The position numbers and the translations under genes are program-made. A stretch of 64,000 bases of DNA from Mercenaria mercenaria (lineage: Eukaryota; Mollusca; Bivalvia; Venerida; Veneridae), in the NCBI RefSeq assembly GCF_021730395.1, contig NC_069377.1:45400501-45464500 (forward strand). The letters run 5' to 3'. The notes under the pieces were generated by a model. That model made no database searches. It had not been told where the DNA came from and was given only the letters and a program-made list of their open reading frames with translations. Below, piece after piece: positions 48,756-61,200 of this stretch; the stretch's first letter is position 1; every line of letters starts with the position of its first letter.

Positions 48756-49329
48756 CACCCTGGCACCGGCGTAAAACATTGCTTAACGTTTTGCATGCTA
48801 TCATTTAAAGGCTTATAGCTTTGAAACTTATACCATTCTCAGTTTTTTTTTGTCCAGTATTTATTCCTACAAAGGGCAGAGCATGTATGTACCAACCTCT
48901 TCGAAATGAAAACCAAGAAGCTGGCCTATTTAGAGCTGCAACAGAAAAAGTTAGTTAAACACTAATATAAACACAGAGGCTACGAAGTGAAATCTTCATT
49001 ATTCATAAATCACTAGGTCACGCCTCCTCTCTTTCTTGATGTTGAATTCAGTTTCTAGCTTCTAGCTGACATATGATGTACTGACGAAACATTCGAGAAC
49101 CTTTATCTCTGGAATGTTTGGACTAGCCCTGAAAATGTCTTTACAGTAATCACATTTATGAAGTATTATCGGAATCTCCTGAAAGTATGGAATTTGTTGA
49201 AGCCATAAACCACCATGTACAAATGTGTCAAAATGACGAAATGCTAGTATTTGCAGGCTTTTTTTAAAAATAATATTTGTAAGAAGATCCTTTGGAAGCA
49301 TAGGATACAAGAAAGCAAACTAATAGCAG

Positions 49330-49574
49330 ACTCTGTTTGACTGAGTCTGTTCATGAGAGGTAGTGGAAAATGCGGCAATACCCCTCACGCCTCCAGGCTC
49401 CGGCTTGAGCGGAACTCTATTATCCGTGAAACTGAGTGGGTTCCATGATCGCAAAAGACCAGAAAATATAACAACACAATACAAGTCCAAAAATCTAACC
49501 CTGGGTGATGTACCTGGGGCCTTCCTGCTCAAAAGCTTGAAAAAGAAGCTATGTTCTTTTCCCTCGCGCGTAGA
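49330..49574 (+). other. Unidentified segment abutting the LINE
   Basis: An 82-codon open frame (49363-49611) contains TPPGSGLSGTLLSVKLSGFH and runs into the LINE in a different frame. Composition is GC-richer than the surroundings. It may belong to another repeat into which the LINE inserted, or to a 5' rearrangement of the LINE. I do not recognise it. Confidence 0.3.
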
Positions 49575-51125
49575 CAATGTCCTAATCTATTGTTTGAAAA
49601 TACTCAGTTAAATTTTGTCGATTATCACAAACATCTTGGCATGACACTCTCTAAAGATGGATCTTGACACGAACATATATCTAATATTGTAAAGTCGGCA
49701 GCAAAAATTCTAGGATCTATGAGAGCGCTGAAATTTAAACTTAGAAGGCACACCTTAAACAAAATCTATATAGCTTACTTGAGACCAGTTCTAGAATATG
49801 CCTCTGTTGTTTTGGATAACTGTGCGAATTATGAAAAAGATCAATTAGAAAAGATTCAGCTTGAAGCAGCGCGTATTGTTACTGGGCTAACGCGTTCAGT
49901 ATCAATAGAAAGACTTCTTAACGAAATTGGATGGGTTTCTCTTTCTGACCGCAGAAAAATACAAAAATTAATTTTAATATACAAAGGAAAAAATGATGAT
50001 CTTCCAACATATTTACTAGATTTATTTCCATCGATCGTGAATGACTCAAACCAGTACAATTTAAGAAACAATGCCGATTTTGAAACTTTAGCTAGGCGTA
50101 TTGAAATTTACTCCCAATCTACTATTCCCTCTGCAATAAAATTATGGAATGATCTGAACATTGAAACTCGTCAACTACCAACTCTTTCGGCTTTCAAAAG
50201 TAAACTTAAAGAAATTTTCAAGCCTCCACAATTCCCTACTTTTTACTTAATTGGTGACAGACGATACTCTGTGTTTCACGCTAGGATACGAAACAAGTGC
50301 AGTAATCTAAACGCCGACTTGTTTAATAATCACATCAGAGAAAATCCAAACTGCGACTGCGGATCCGAAACGGAAGACGCAGAACACTATTTCTTTAAAT
50401 GCACTCGTTTTTCACATCAAAGAAGAGAAATTTTACTAAAAGAAGATTATTTCACCCACTAAGTGTCAATAAGCTTTTATATGGCAATGATAATATTTCT
50501 ATAGAAGATAACACTACTCTTTTCACAGAAGTCCAAAACTATATCAAACATACAAGACGTTTCGACAGTACATAATGTATTTCTTATGTCCTCTTGTCAA
50601 TATTACGTTACTTTGGGACAGGATGTTTGTGATTACTGGGTAGACACTCGGGGATATAGAGCAGCATATATTTCTTTTTCTTTTCTTCTCTAGCTCAACT
50701 ATAATGATTACAACCATAACTTGACTAATACTAAAATTTATTAATTATCATAAATACTATTATTGTTATCAGTTTGTTACTACATCATCGTGTAATCATT
50801 ATCATAAATACTATTAGGGTTATCATTTTGTTACTACATTGATATCATCATCATAATATTTCCCTTCTTCTTCTTCTTCTTCTTTTTCTTCTCCTTCATC
50901 TTTTTATCTTTGTATTTATTATCACTATCATATATCTTTGTATAAGGAATGCTTAATTAAACTAATACACTCGTTCATTTTTCATTTGCTATTAATGTTA
51001 CGCACTTGTGAAGGGCTGACTTCTAATGTTGCAATAACTTGTAGCCCAACCCATTTGCTTTTGTTACTTATTATGTATTTGTGCTATGTATTATGTGTTC
51101 AGAAGCAATAAAATATGATTAAATC
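49575..51125 (+). mobile_element. 5'-truncated LINE with RT C-terminus and cysteine-rich end
   Basis: The frame begins NTQLNFVDYHKHLGMTLSKD, has an in-frame TGA where Trp is expected (near 49667), then runs from 49719 to 50462 with YLRPVLEYASVVLDN, LEKIQLEAARIVTGL, AIKLWNDLN and a CDCG..EDAEHYFFKC zinc-knuckle-like motif. A frameshift near 50445-50450 moves the last 42 or so codons (HPLSVNKLLYGNDNISIEDN...) to another frame. The 3' part holds a TTC-rich tract and ends AATAAAATATGATTAAAT. It differs from the LINEs at 3163 and 27885, so it is another lineage. Confidence 0.85.
50868..50905 (+). repeat. TTC microsatellite
   Basis: About nine TTC repeats with interruptions lie within the 3' untranslated part of the LINE. 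Confidence 0.8.
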
Positions 51126-52735
51126 AAGCTTGAAAAAGTCTTGGGCCGACGTGACGTTAATTAAACACAACGAAACAATTATAAAATGTCATACTCTGCT
51201 ACATTTCATGGTGATAATATGTATAAATTTTCACTGGAATCCCTTTATAAGTTTTAAAGAAGATAATTACACAATTTTTGTACTTGAGTACTGAACTACT
51301 TTGTGCCCGACCGGTTGGCCTAGAGATGGTAAAGAGCGCATAACTGTAATAAACCTTACCAATTTAAAATTTCTAAAGAACGCCCATCAATAAAACAAAT
51401 AACACATAACAAAAATTGAATAATTTATCTACATTTTTAGGGGCACCGTTTTTTGTTGTTGTTGATTATTTGCGGAAAATATCACATTTTATCTGTTATA
51501 TTTGAAGAAGTAAGTTGTTTTGTTTGTTTTTTTTTTTGTTCCGCTTTCTACAGTCTATTTTTGTAGAAATATTTTTTTTGAATATTCATATGATCCGGAA
51601 AAAAAAATAAACTTCAATTTTTGGTGTACCGTTCTTTTTTTTATTTCCAAATGCGCCCTTTTCTATTTAAGTAATTTTATCCTCTGTTTATATAAAGTCC
51701 GTTAGGTCAATGTTACTAAAAGTTTGTAATGGTCTTCCAATATGCGTGGAAGAATGGTTACGGTTGCTGACCCCCTCACATCTGTGTCGTTGTGACTTTA
51801 ACCCCAACAAAACAAAAACAATTAAGCAGAGATGATCTACTTACTAATATACTATAAGCCACGTTTTGAGTGGCTACAGTACTTCAAACATAAGCATCAG
51901 CACCAACATTAATAAATCGCTCCTATTGGATTACGACTAAGGTTAGGGTTAGGTTAAACATAGGTTTAACAGCGTACATTCAATGCGTGCGTAAAGTCAA
52001 TGCAGACCATAGCTTTAAACAGTACAGTCATCCTTTCCAGGCACTTCATTCCTACCGTTACGTGCCATTATCATCAAAGTTTCTGTTTAGGCTTGAGTCG
52101 TGCGCCAAGAAAATATGCCCTTTAAGAAGCTTTCCGTTCGTCTGAAACAAGATTACTGAAACTCATTATAAACACAGATTAGACAAACCGCATAATTTAA
52201 ACAAATTTCGAATCACTAGATGCTCCAACTGCATTCACCTATGTAAGAAATATTTGCTAATCAAATAATCAATAAAAAGGAAAGAACTGTAATTAATGGA
52301 TCTAAAAAGTCAAGCTACTAAGTAAAACTCATAAGTTAACCTAACTGTAACATACAATATCAGAATAACGTGCAGCTTTAAGTGCTTTCTTTGTTTTAGA
52401 CATGTGCGCATTGTCACTTGTGCACTTGGACAGGACTAGCTAGAATAATAGCAAGCTCGTTCGTATGCATAGATAGACATTCCCAAGAGATTTTTTATTG
52501 TTCATACTAGTCCGTATCCGATATATACATGCCACAAGCAAACAACAGCATAGGTACGTAAATTGTGTGAAACGTGACACAATATTACAATGTGACTCTG
52601 TTCACCATTACTTGCACAAAAAGTAATTGCCTGATTTATAAAGTACCCTCTGAAATTCGAGAACGAATTTCAAAATGGTGGGGATATATGTCATGGTATA
52701 GGATTTGAATATCAAAACGGGAAGACAGTGTGTAG
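51126..52735. other. Unassigned DNA
   Basis: No gene was recognised. Near 51720-51825 a SINE-like stretch (GGAAGAATGGTTACGGTTGC ... TTTAACCCCAACAAAACAAA) may be a decayed copy. At 51942-51958 there are two TTAGGG-like units (GGTTAGGGTTAGGTT). Confidence 0.35.
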
Positions 52736-52738
52736 GCG

Positions 52739-52805
52739 GCCGGGTAGCTCAGTCGTAGAGCATTGGAACGGTATTCCGAGGCCACGGGTTCGAGTCCGGT
52801 CTGGC
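52739..52805 (+). repeat. tRNA-like element (SINE head)
   Basis: GCCGGGTAGCTCAGTCGTAG..ACGGGTTCGAGTCCGG has A and B boxes and a well-paired anticodon stem (TTGGA/TCCGA), but position 33 of the loop is C rather than the invariant U. It is followed by TGCACATTTTCTCCCCC, as in the other copies (6146, 25748). It is more likely a SINE or pseudogene than a tRNA gene. Confidence 0.55.
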
Positions 52806-52978
52806 TGCACATTTTCTCCCCCTTGTAATATTAAAGTCTTACCGGGTATACCGTGACAGATGCGTATGTCGACTTTATCCTTTTTACTAGAACAGTGTCC
52901 TGATACTGAAAAAGCAATAAATGCAAAGTTAGCATTTCATAAAATTATTTTGAAAAAAAAATGTTAATCTAAGATTTA

Positions 52979-54117
52979 GGGCTATATTCATAGACAATAC
53001 TCCAACAACACTCATTGAGTACACTCAAATAAATTGCCTAACGGTCACGTCTTTACACAGGAAAGATTCGATTTGTTTTCATTAAGGTGAGTGACAGGCG
53101 AGTCAACTCCCAAGTTGAGGGAGGTCCTGGGGACACTTGAGTGTTTCTCAAGGCCTCATAACGTAAGTTTAGATGATAAATTTACAATATTTAATTAATT
53201 TGAAGGTAAGATAACAGTGTCATGTATGTATTTAAAGCGAAAGTTCATATTTGTGCAAGGTATTTTGAAAAAATATAATATGTTCTTTTTTAATACATGT
53301 TGTTGAGGATGACGAAAATGCAATAAAGACCCAACAAATTAAAAGACTGTGTCACAGTAAACTGATGCAAACGGTTAAAAATAGATATAGGAAATAAAAT
53401 ATACATCTACGAAACCTAGCCTAACGGGGCTCATCAGTCACTCCCAGAAACACACATAGTATTTACAAATATTTACAATATCGGTTAATTCATACTGAAA
53501 AATATATATATTCCCTCAAATTAAATGTCATGAAGAAAATCTATATCTATTAAATCTCATTGTTTAAATGACAACGGAAACATTTATTTCATAAAAAGAT
53601 ATGTTTTTAGTAACTGAAATAAAAAAATACGCGAGCTGGCATTCGGGAAACACCAACAATTAATGGCAGAACTAAAAATTCAGTTGTTATAATAAATTTC
53701 AATTTCAGCGAAAATTAAACTCGTGTATTTTTAAGTATAAATTCCATTCTACTAATGCAGATGAGTTGACTGACGGACGGAATGACGTATTACAAAACAA
53801 ATAGACGGACGGACGGACGGACAAACATACAGACAAGCAATAAGATGACAACTTCCGGCTACAAAAATAATGATCATCACTTTTGCATACTTTTGATGTT
53901 ATTGTCATATAAACCGTTATAATCCTCTAAATACATTGTGTACAATGAAAACCATTACTCGAGCTGTCCTTCCGAAAGTTAAGATTGAGTGGAATTTATG
54001 AATATGACTTTCGAACTCCACTCACACTCCCGCAAGGTCTACTCGAGGTCCACTTGAGTGATACTTACCGAAGTTTGAGTCAAGTGTGAGTTTGAGTAAC
54101 GACTATGAATATAGCCC
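52979..54117. mobile_element. TIR element, 1139 bp, TTA target duplication (PIF/Harbinger-like)
   Basis: The left end GGGCTATATTCATAGACAAT + ACTC is answered on the right by GAGTAACGACTATGAATATAGCCC. TTA lies directly outside both ends (52976-52978, 54118-54120). Both sub-terminal regions are rich in CACTCA/TGAGTG words, extending the partial symmetry. The interior has only short frames and a GACG microsatellite (about 53770-53822), so no transposase. A 3-bp TWA target and GGG-start ends suit PIF/Harbinger. Confidence 0.78.
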
Positions 54118-54120
54118 TTA

Positions 54121-54734
54121 GAATTATATCGATATCACGTGTATATCATGTCTTAGTATTCCAGGGACGTTTTCATATAGAAAAAACAAAACAATTCGTG
54201 AAATAGAAACAAGTATTTCTTAAGACTGTGCAATAGCATAATGTATTGGTTTTATACACGTGCTGTAACTAGGGAAGTTTTAAAAACATAGAGGAAATTG
54301 CCATTGCGTGCTATAATTATATTTTTGCTTAGTAGCAAATCGTCGTTTTTCATTTGCAACGAAGAAGTCCTTATTTTCTTTTGCAGTCTCATTGGAATTG
54401 ATGTCCTGTTATTGAGAACACTCATTTTACTTCAGTTCTATCGGAACTGATTCAAGAGATTTTAAACTACATTTGTCCCTTCCGCCACTTTGTGTAACAC
54501 ATACATCAGCTGATTCATCATCAGCGAGTGGGACTTCAGTAATGCTCCTATTGTCGTCTTTCTTTCTGCTGGATACTAGTATATTGATTTGTTGTACTAT
54601 ACTTTAAACAATCAGAATGCTTCCCACAAATATGATGCATAGAATGTTTTTATATTTTTTTTTGCAGTTGAATCGGTTGTTTATGTGTATCACTCTATTG
54701 CGGCAGTACTGTAAGAACACATTTAACATCATCG
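54121..54734. other. Unassigned DNA between TIR element and satellite
   Basis: No exon or repeat was seen. A CATCATCAGCGAG stretch and poly-T near 54650 are the only simple features. Confidence 0.4.
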
Positions 54735-54814
54735 GCTAACAGGTTTGAGATGTACGACAGTTAGGTTGCAGCAGTACGGCGTTGAAGATTTCCTGACGGA
54801 GGTTTCAGATGTAT

Positions 54815-57480
54815 GGCGATAAAGATTGCCTAACACGGGTTGTAGAAGTATGGCAACGTCGTAACAGAAATGCGGTGTTAAAGATTGCCTAACGCGGGTT
54901 GTAGAAGTATGGCAACGTCGTAACAGAAATGCGGTGTTAAAGATTGCCTAACACGGGTTGTAGAAGTACGGCAACGTCGTAACAGAAATGCGGTGTTAAA
55001 GATTGCCTAACACGGGTTGTAGAAGTACGGCAACGTCGTAACAGAAATGCGGTGTTAAAGATTGCCTAACACGGGTTGTAGAAGTACGGCAACGTCGTAA
55101 CAGAAATGCGGTGTTAAAGATTGCCTAACACGGGTTGTAGAAGTACGGCAACGTCGTAACAGAAATGCGGTGTTAAAGATTGCCTAACACGGGTTGTAGA
55201 AGTACGGCAACGTCGTAACAGAAACGCGGTGTTAAAGATTGCCTAACACGGGTTGTAGAAGTACGGCAACGTCGTAACAGAAATGCGGTGTTAAAGATTG
55301 CCTAACACGGGTTGTAGAAGTACGGCAACGTCGTAACAGAAATGCGGTGATAAAGATTGCCTAACACGGGTTGTAGAAGTACGGCAACGTCGTAACAGAA
55401 ATGCGGTGTTAAAGATTGCCTAACACGGGTTGTAGAAGTACGGCAACGTCGTAACAGAAATGCGGTGATAAAGATTGCCTAACACGGGTTGTAGAAGTAC
55501 GGCAACGTCGTAACAGAAATGCGGTGATAAAGATTGCCTAACACGGGTTGTAGAAGTACGGCAACGTCGTAACAGAAATGCGGTGATAAAGATTGCCTAA
55601 CACGGGTTATAGAAGTACGGCAACGTCGTAACAGAAATGCGGTGATAAAGATTGCCTAACACGGGTTGTAGAAGTACGACAGCGAGGTTACAGAAATGCG
55701 GTGATAAAGATTGCCTAACACGGGTTGTAGAAGTACGACAGCGAGGTTACAGAAATGCGGTGTTAAAGATTGCCTAACACGGGTTGTAGAAGTACGACAA
55801 CGAGGTTACAGAAATGCGGTGATAAAGATTGCCTAACACGGGTTGTAGAAGTACGGCAACGTCGTAACAGAAATGCGGTGATAAAGATTGCCTAACACGG
55901 GTTGTAGAAGTTCGACAACGTCGTAACAGAAATGCGGTGATAAAGATTGCCTAACACGGGTTGTAGAAGAATGGCAGCGAGGTTACAGAAATGCGGTGAT
56001 AAAGATTGCCTAACACGGGTTGTAGAAGTACGACAACGAGGTTACAGAAATGCGGTGATAAAGATTGCCTAACACGGGTTGTAGAAGTATGGCAACGTCG
56101 TAACAGAAATGCGGTGATAAAGATTGCCTAACACGGGTTGTAGAAGTACGGCAGCGAGGTTACAGAAAAGCGGTGATAAAGATTGCCTAACACGGGTTGT
56201 AGAAGTACGGCAGCGAGGTTACAGAAATGCGGTGATAAAGATTGCCTAACACGGGTTGTAGAAGTACGGCAACGAGGTTACAGAAATGCGGTGTTAAAGA
56301 TTGCCTAACACGGGTTGTAGAAGTACGGCAGCGAGGTTACAGAAATGCGGTGATAAAGATTGCCTAACACGGGTTGTAGAAGTACGACAACGAGGTTACA
56401 GAAATGCGGTGATAAAGATTGCCTAACACGGGTTGTAGAAGTACGACAACGAGGTTACAGAAATGCGGTGTTAAAGATTGCCTAACACGGGTTGTAGAAG
56501 TACGGCAACGAGGTTACAGAAATGCGGTGATAAAGATTGCCTAACACGGGTTGTAGAAGTACGACAACGAGGTTACAGAAATGCGGTGATAAAGATTGCC
56601 TAACACGGGTTGTAGAAGTACGACAGCGTCGTAACAGAAATGCGGTGATAAAGATTGCCTAACACGGGTTGTAGAAGTACGACAGCGTCGTAACAGAAAT
56701 GCGGTGATAAAGATTGCCTAACACGGGTTGTAGAAGTACGACAGCGTCGTAACAGAAATGCGGTGATAAAGATTGCCTAACACGGGTTGTAGAAGTACGG
56801 CAGCGTCGTAACAGAAATACGGTGATAAAGATTGCCTAACACGGGTTATAGAAGTACGACAACGAGGTTACAGAAATGCGGTGATAAAGATTGCCTAACA
56901 CGGGTTGTAGAAGTACGACAACGAGGTTACAGAAATGCGGTGATAAAGATTGCCTAACACGGGTTGTAGAAGTACGACAACGAGGTTACAGAAATGCGGT
57001 GTTAAAGATTGCCTAACACGGGTTGTAGAAGTACGACAACGAGGTTACAGAAATGCGGTGTTAAAGATTGCCTAACACGGGTTGTAGAAGTACGACAACG
57101 AGGTTACAGAAATGCGGTGATAAAGATTGCCTAACACGGGTTGTAGAAGTATGGCAGCGAGGTTACAAAAATGCGGTGTTAAAGATTGCCTAACACGGGT
57201 TATAGAAGTACGACAACGTCGTAACAGAAATGCGGTGATAAAGATTGCCTAACACGGGTTGTAGAAGTATGGCAACGAGGTTACAGAAATGCGGTGATAA
57301 AGATTGCCTAACACGGGTTGTAGAAGTATGGCAACGAGGTTACAGAAATGCGGTGATAAAGATTGCCTAACACGGGTTATAGAAGTACGACAACGAGGTT
57401 ACAGAAATGCGGTGATAAAGATTGCCTAACACGGGTTGTAGAAGTATGGCAACGAGGTTACAGAAATGCGGTGTTAAAGA
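54815..57480 (+). repeat. Satellite array, 59-bp unit, about 45 copies
   Basis: The unit reads TGTAGAAGTACGGCAACGTC, GTAACAGAAATGCGGTG(T/A)T, AAAGATTGCCTAACACGGGT. The phrase TGTAGAAGTA lies at 54841 and again at 57438, 44 periods later with a drift of one base, so length is almost fixed at 59. Two variant centres exist, GTCGTAAC and GAGGTTAC, and a T/A switch (GTGTTAAAG or GTGATAAAG). GTCG units fill the left 14 or so copies, GAGG units dominate the right, and a block of four GTCG units sits at about 56611-56846. Neither strand encodes a convincing protein, because 59 is not a multiple of three. Confidence 0.95.
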
Positions 57481-58075
57481 TTGCCCTACACAGGTTGCCT
57501 TTCGGTGGTTGCAGAGGTAACAGAATTATGGCGATGAAAATTGATTTACAGAAGTCGCAGAAGTACGGCGGTGAGGTAATATTAATTAATAAAGATTTCC
57601 ATACAGAGGTTGCAGGTCTTTGGCGGTAATAGTTTCCTGGCAATGGTTGCAGAAGACCGACAATGTAGATTGCATGACAGAGGTTGCAGAAATTCGGCGA
57701 TAAAGACTGACCTACAGAACTTTTGCCTTAAAGATTGATTTGCAGGGTTTGATGAAGTACGGTGATAAAGTTTGATGTTACGCAGGCGTCAGAGGTGCGG
57801 CTTAAAGATTGACTTACAGATTTGCAAAAGTACGGCAATAAAGATTCATTTACAAAGGCCATAAAAGTACGGCGGTATTGCCTTATAAAGGTTACAGAAG
57901 TACCGAATTAAGGTTGCAGAAGTTTGGCGATAAAGATTGCCAAACAGAGATTACAGAAGTACGATGATAAGGTTACAGACGTTCAGTGGTACATACTGAC
58001 CTACAGCAGCTGCAGAACTGTGGCGATAAAGACTGACTTAAATAGGTTGTTGAAGTTCTGTAAAACGGTTGTATT
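57481..58075 (+). repeat. Decayed flank of the 59-bp satellite
   Basis: Words such as GTTGCAGAAGTACGGCGATAA, AAAGATTG(A/C)C and TTACAGAAGT continue at irregular spacing after the last clean unit. A similar short decayed edge precedes the array (54735-54815). The decay grows with distance from the array. Confidence 0.7.
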
Positions 58076-58353
58076 GATAATCTCATACATATATAAAAGC
58101 AAAAGTGTTTGAAAATTCACAATACGTATACAAGGTTACCGGAATACGTGCCCTCAGTCTTTGCAACTACTACATGCCCTTCCGTACGTTATATATACTC
58201 TTGGAAAGAATGCCGGTCTAGTTTACATGACCATAAAAAGGAACGGATCATCTGTAAAATACAGGAATTGTTCTTGGAAGGTTTCACCAAAAAGTCTTCA
58301 ACAAATGTTTTTTTCAGTACTTGTATCTTAGGATTTTAGTTAGTGTCTTGACA

Positions 58354-58491
58354 GGGCGAAAATACAAAAACACGAGATTTTGCAAAACAAAAAAAAACAA
58401 AAAAAAACGGCGGAATATTTTCCGCATCATCGGGTTTGAATTTGTAGTGTTTGTGCCCTCGAATGTCCGTGTGTTTTGTATTTTCTCGCGT
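58354..58491. mobile_element. Small inverted-repeat element, about 138 bp
   Basis: GGGCGAAAATACAAAAACAC is answered by GTGTGTTTTGTATTTTCTCGCG at the other end with a few mismatches. The interior has an A-rich run and GCGGAATATTTTCCGC, itself a palindrome. Confidence 0.55.
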
Positions 58492-59100
58492 CAACTAAAC
58501 AGCACGATAAATTAGCAGGTCCTTCGCCCGACACATAACAATCGCCATCATCATCATCAGCAGCTGCGCATCATCATAGTCGTCACCATCATGATCATTG
58601 TGTTGTCATCATAATAAGTATTTCAAGGTAAAGGGTTTTTCATGTAAGCCGATGGGTAAAACTCTTATCTGATAAGACCAAGATGGAGACTGACTTGCAC
58701 ACATTCTCTGATGAAGAAATAAGACGGCGGACAATCAGTGACTCCAACAAGTAATCATCACATGCCCAAGTGTGCCAAAACACATGTAAATATGTTAAAA
58801 AGAAATAATCAAATACTAAGAAATAACTAAAAATATTCATTAAGGTTTAGGAGTATATTATCAAAACACTGAAATATTTGGTAAGTTAACATCTTTACCA
58901 GCATTTTAACAGTGTAACTTCCCCTTATCGGAACTGTAGGCCTAACTAAACTAAAGGAACCAGCGTTGGAGCCATCTGGTCGCGTAATGGCTGCCAGGTA
59001 TTTGAACACTAATTTTTCATTTGGCATGGCAACAGAGGTCTAAATTGAAGCTGGTTTCTGTTTAAATTTTATTGTGGATGTATTTTTGACATTTTGGTAG

Positions 59101-59200
59101 GAAAAATGGGAGAGCAGGTTGTATTTGGTGAAGTGAAGCTCAATTTTAGTATGAGTAGTACTTCCAGGTCACAGCAGTGTGATTTTGATGTCAGTTTACA
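59101..59200 (+). CDS. Possible first coding exon of an unidentified downstream gene
   Basis: An acceptor-like CATTTTGGTAG precedes 59101, ATG is at 59106, the frame reads MGEQVVFGEVKLNFSM... for 31 codons, and a good GTAAGC donor begins at 59201 in phase 2. I do not recognise the sequence and found no following exon in the remaining 4.8 kb. The call rests only on splice-like borders and composition. Confidence 0.25.
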
Positions 59201-59209
59201 GTAAGCAAA

Positions 59210-60990
59210 TGTGACCAGAGAAATCTCTCTTAGAATATATATGACCCCTACTTTTCTCTTTATTTAATATCAGTTTTATCATAACTCTTTAAAATGAGAT
59301 AAGGATGTGTTCTCTGAAATGGGTCTAGCTATGTTTGGTAGCTCTTTAAAAAAAGGTCAGTTTTATATAGAATATATAGGGAAAACTATTTACCTAACTG
59401 TGACCTGTAAACCCTGTCCGCCAACATTAAATCACCCCTATTGGATGTCAATGATATTGACACTGTCACTACGTATAGATTTTGGCTGAATTTCAGCCGA
59501 GTTATATTTTTTCATTTGTTTTAATTTTGGTTTACGAAATTTTTATCCTAATAATTAAATATTAAATATTTTGCTTGTAAAAGGAGCAAAAAAAAAACAA
59601 CAACTAAAATAATGCAGTGATTTTCTTTTTCTGTTGTTGTGCCGCTCACCAGCTAAAATGTAAACAATGAAATTACTAGACAGTATTTTGAGTACAGTCA
59701 GCGACTTTGACGAATCGCATACTGCAAAATATAGATACATTCAATACTTTCATTATGTTCTTAAATGTTGTGACATTAATTTCAATTTGCTTGTTGATTG
59801 TGGCAAGCATTTGTTTTACGAAGCGTAGCCAAGCGTGTTGCCATTTTAGGATCACATGTTTTTACCATCGTAGAGGCAGCATATCCCTGCGCGAAGGCAG
59901 GATCTACCGTACTGCCCTGTAGGACTGGATACTTAAAATATTTTCAAAAAGTTGCCACCCACCTTTAAAAATAAATGTCATCTGTAAAGAAATATAAATA
60001 AACAATTACTGAAAATTACGTTCCACCTATTTATGTGAAATGTCAGCACTCGGATTTGCATCAAAACGAAGATATGTAACAGTTCTTTGAGAATGATGAG
60101 TTTTTAAATGCGTTGAACTGTCCGAAAGTGTGGCTCCTTCATGCAGTCCTTTTCCGGAATTCAATGTATATATTAGTAACATGGCAATTGATTTGTAGAG
60201 TAATACACCTGTTTTATATGATGTTTAATTTTGATGTGAAACAACACTTTCTTTCAATTGTTTCGGTGTTGTTTGATGTTTTTCTCAAAATATAGGGCTA
60301 ACCCCAAACCTCGGCCTCATATTGATGTACCAAAATGCATTTTTGATACTTCCCCGGATGGAGAGCGTAAAATATCAATTCAGATTTATTTATTCATTTA
60401 TTTATTTGCAAAATCATGACGCTATACGAAGTACAAACTGCCATTCATCGATAAATTAATTTACTATAATCATAATTTTGATAGATTAAATTAAGAAAAA
60501 ATGAGTTCTTTTTAATTTAAATAATATTTCACTGTCTTTACATCCTGAACCGTAATGTACTCTCCTCGCGTGTATAAAAAGTGTAACTAAAGCTGAATGA
60601 AATTAATGATGACAAGAAGGAAAAAAACAAAAGTCGTTTTTCTTCTTTTTTCCCTGAATCAGTTAATTACAATGTACCTACCAAAATTGTGACTTTTGGT
60701 TGTGTTATACTTTTTTTTACCAATATACTTCAAAATAAGCTATAGCACGAAGAAACATATTTTGCCGAATAGAAAATATCACGTTTTAAGAGGAATTTCA
60801 AGATATTTAAAATGGTGCTCATTTTCACCTCGACCGTAAATTATAAAGCGCTTTCTTAAGATACATACATTTAATTACAGATAACATAGCAATTGTGAGC
60901 CTTAAACAGTTTTTCTTATCGATTAAAAAATGGTAAAATTACCAATCAAATGCACATTATAATTTCATGATTAAACTATTGTAACGATTA
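59210..60990. other. Unassigned AT-rich DNA
   Basis: There are short frames only. One at 59707-59922 has a hydrophobic stretch (FLNVVTLISICLLIVASICF) but no other support. A TTTA microsatellite lies at about 60385-60407. No named repeat was seen. Confidence 0.4.
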
Positions 60991-60993
60991 TGA

Positions 60994-61200
60994 ACAAGCC
61001 TGCTGGCGGCAGATGATTCTGCCTTTGCGACCAGTGCAGACCAAGATCAGCCTGCACATCCGTGCAGTCTGATCATGGTCTGCACTGTTCGCTATTCAGT
61101 CAGTAGATTTTCAGTGAAAACCCCTTTGAATAATAAATGGTACTATCCAAACTGAAAGATGGACCAGTCCATTATAGAAATATAGCGGGGTAAGGGTTAA
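60994..61200 (+). mobile_element. Palindromic MITE, family 2, well-kept copy
   Basis: It starts AAGCCTGCTGGCGGCAG and runs through GCGACCAGTGCAGACCAAGA, the loop GCACATCCGTGC, GATCATGGTCTGCACTGTTC, CAGTGAAAACCCCTTTGAAT and CTGAAAGATGGACCAGTCC to GGGGTAAGGGTTAA. The central hairpin matches the layout of family 1. Confidence 0.78.

Noticed and set aside
51942-51958. Interstitial telomere repeat
   Set aside because: There are only two TTAGGG-like units, which is easily chance.
54815-57480. CRISPR-like regular repeats
   Set aside because: The units are contiguous 59-bp satellite copies without unique spacers, and the DNA is from an animal nucleus.
57363-57629. Open frame of 88 codons at the right edge of the satellite
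   Set aside because: It begins inside satellite units and ends in decayed satellite. There is no protein family.
59707-59922. Small membrane protein frame
   Set aside because: There is one hydrophobic stretch only, with no start context, splice or homologue support. AT-rich DNA often encodes such stretches by chance.
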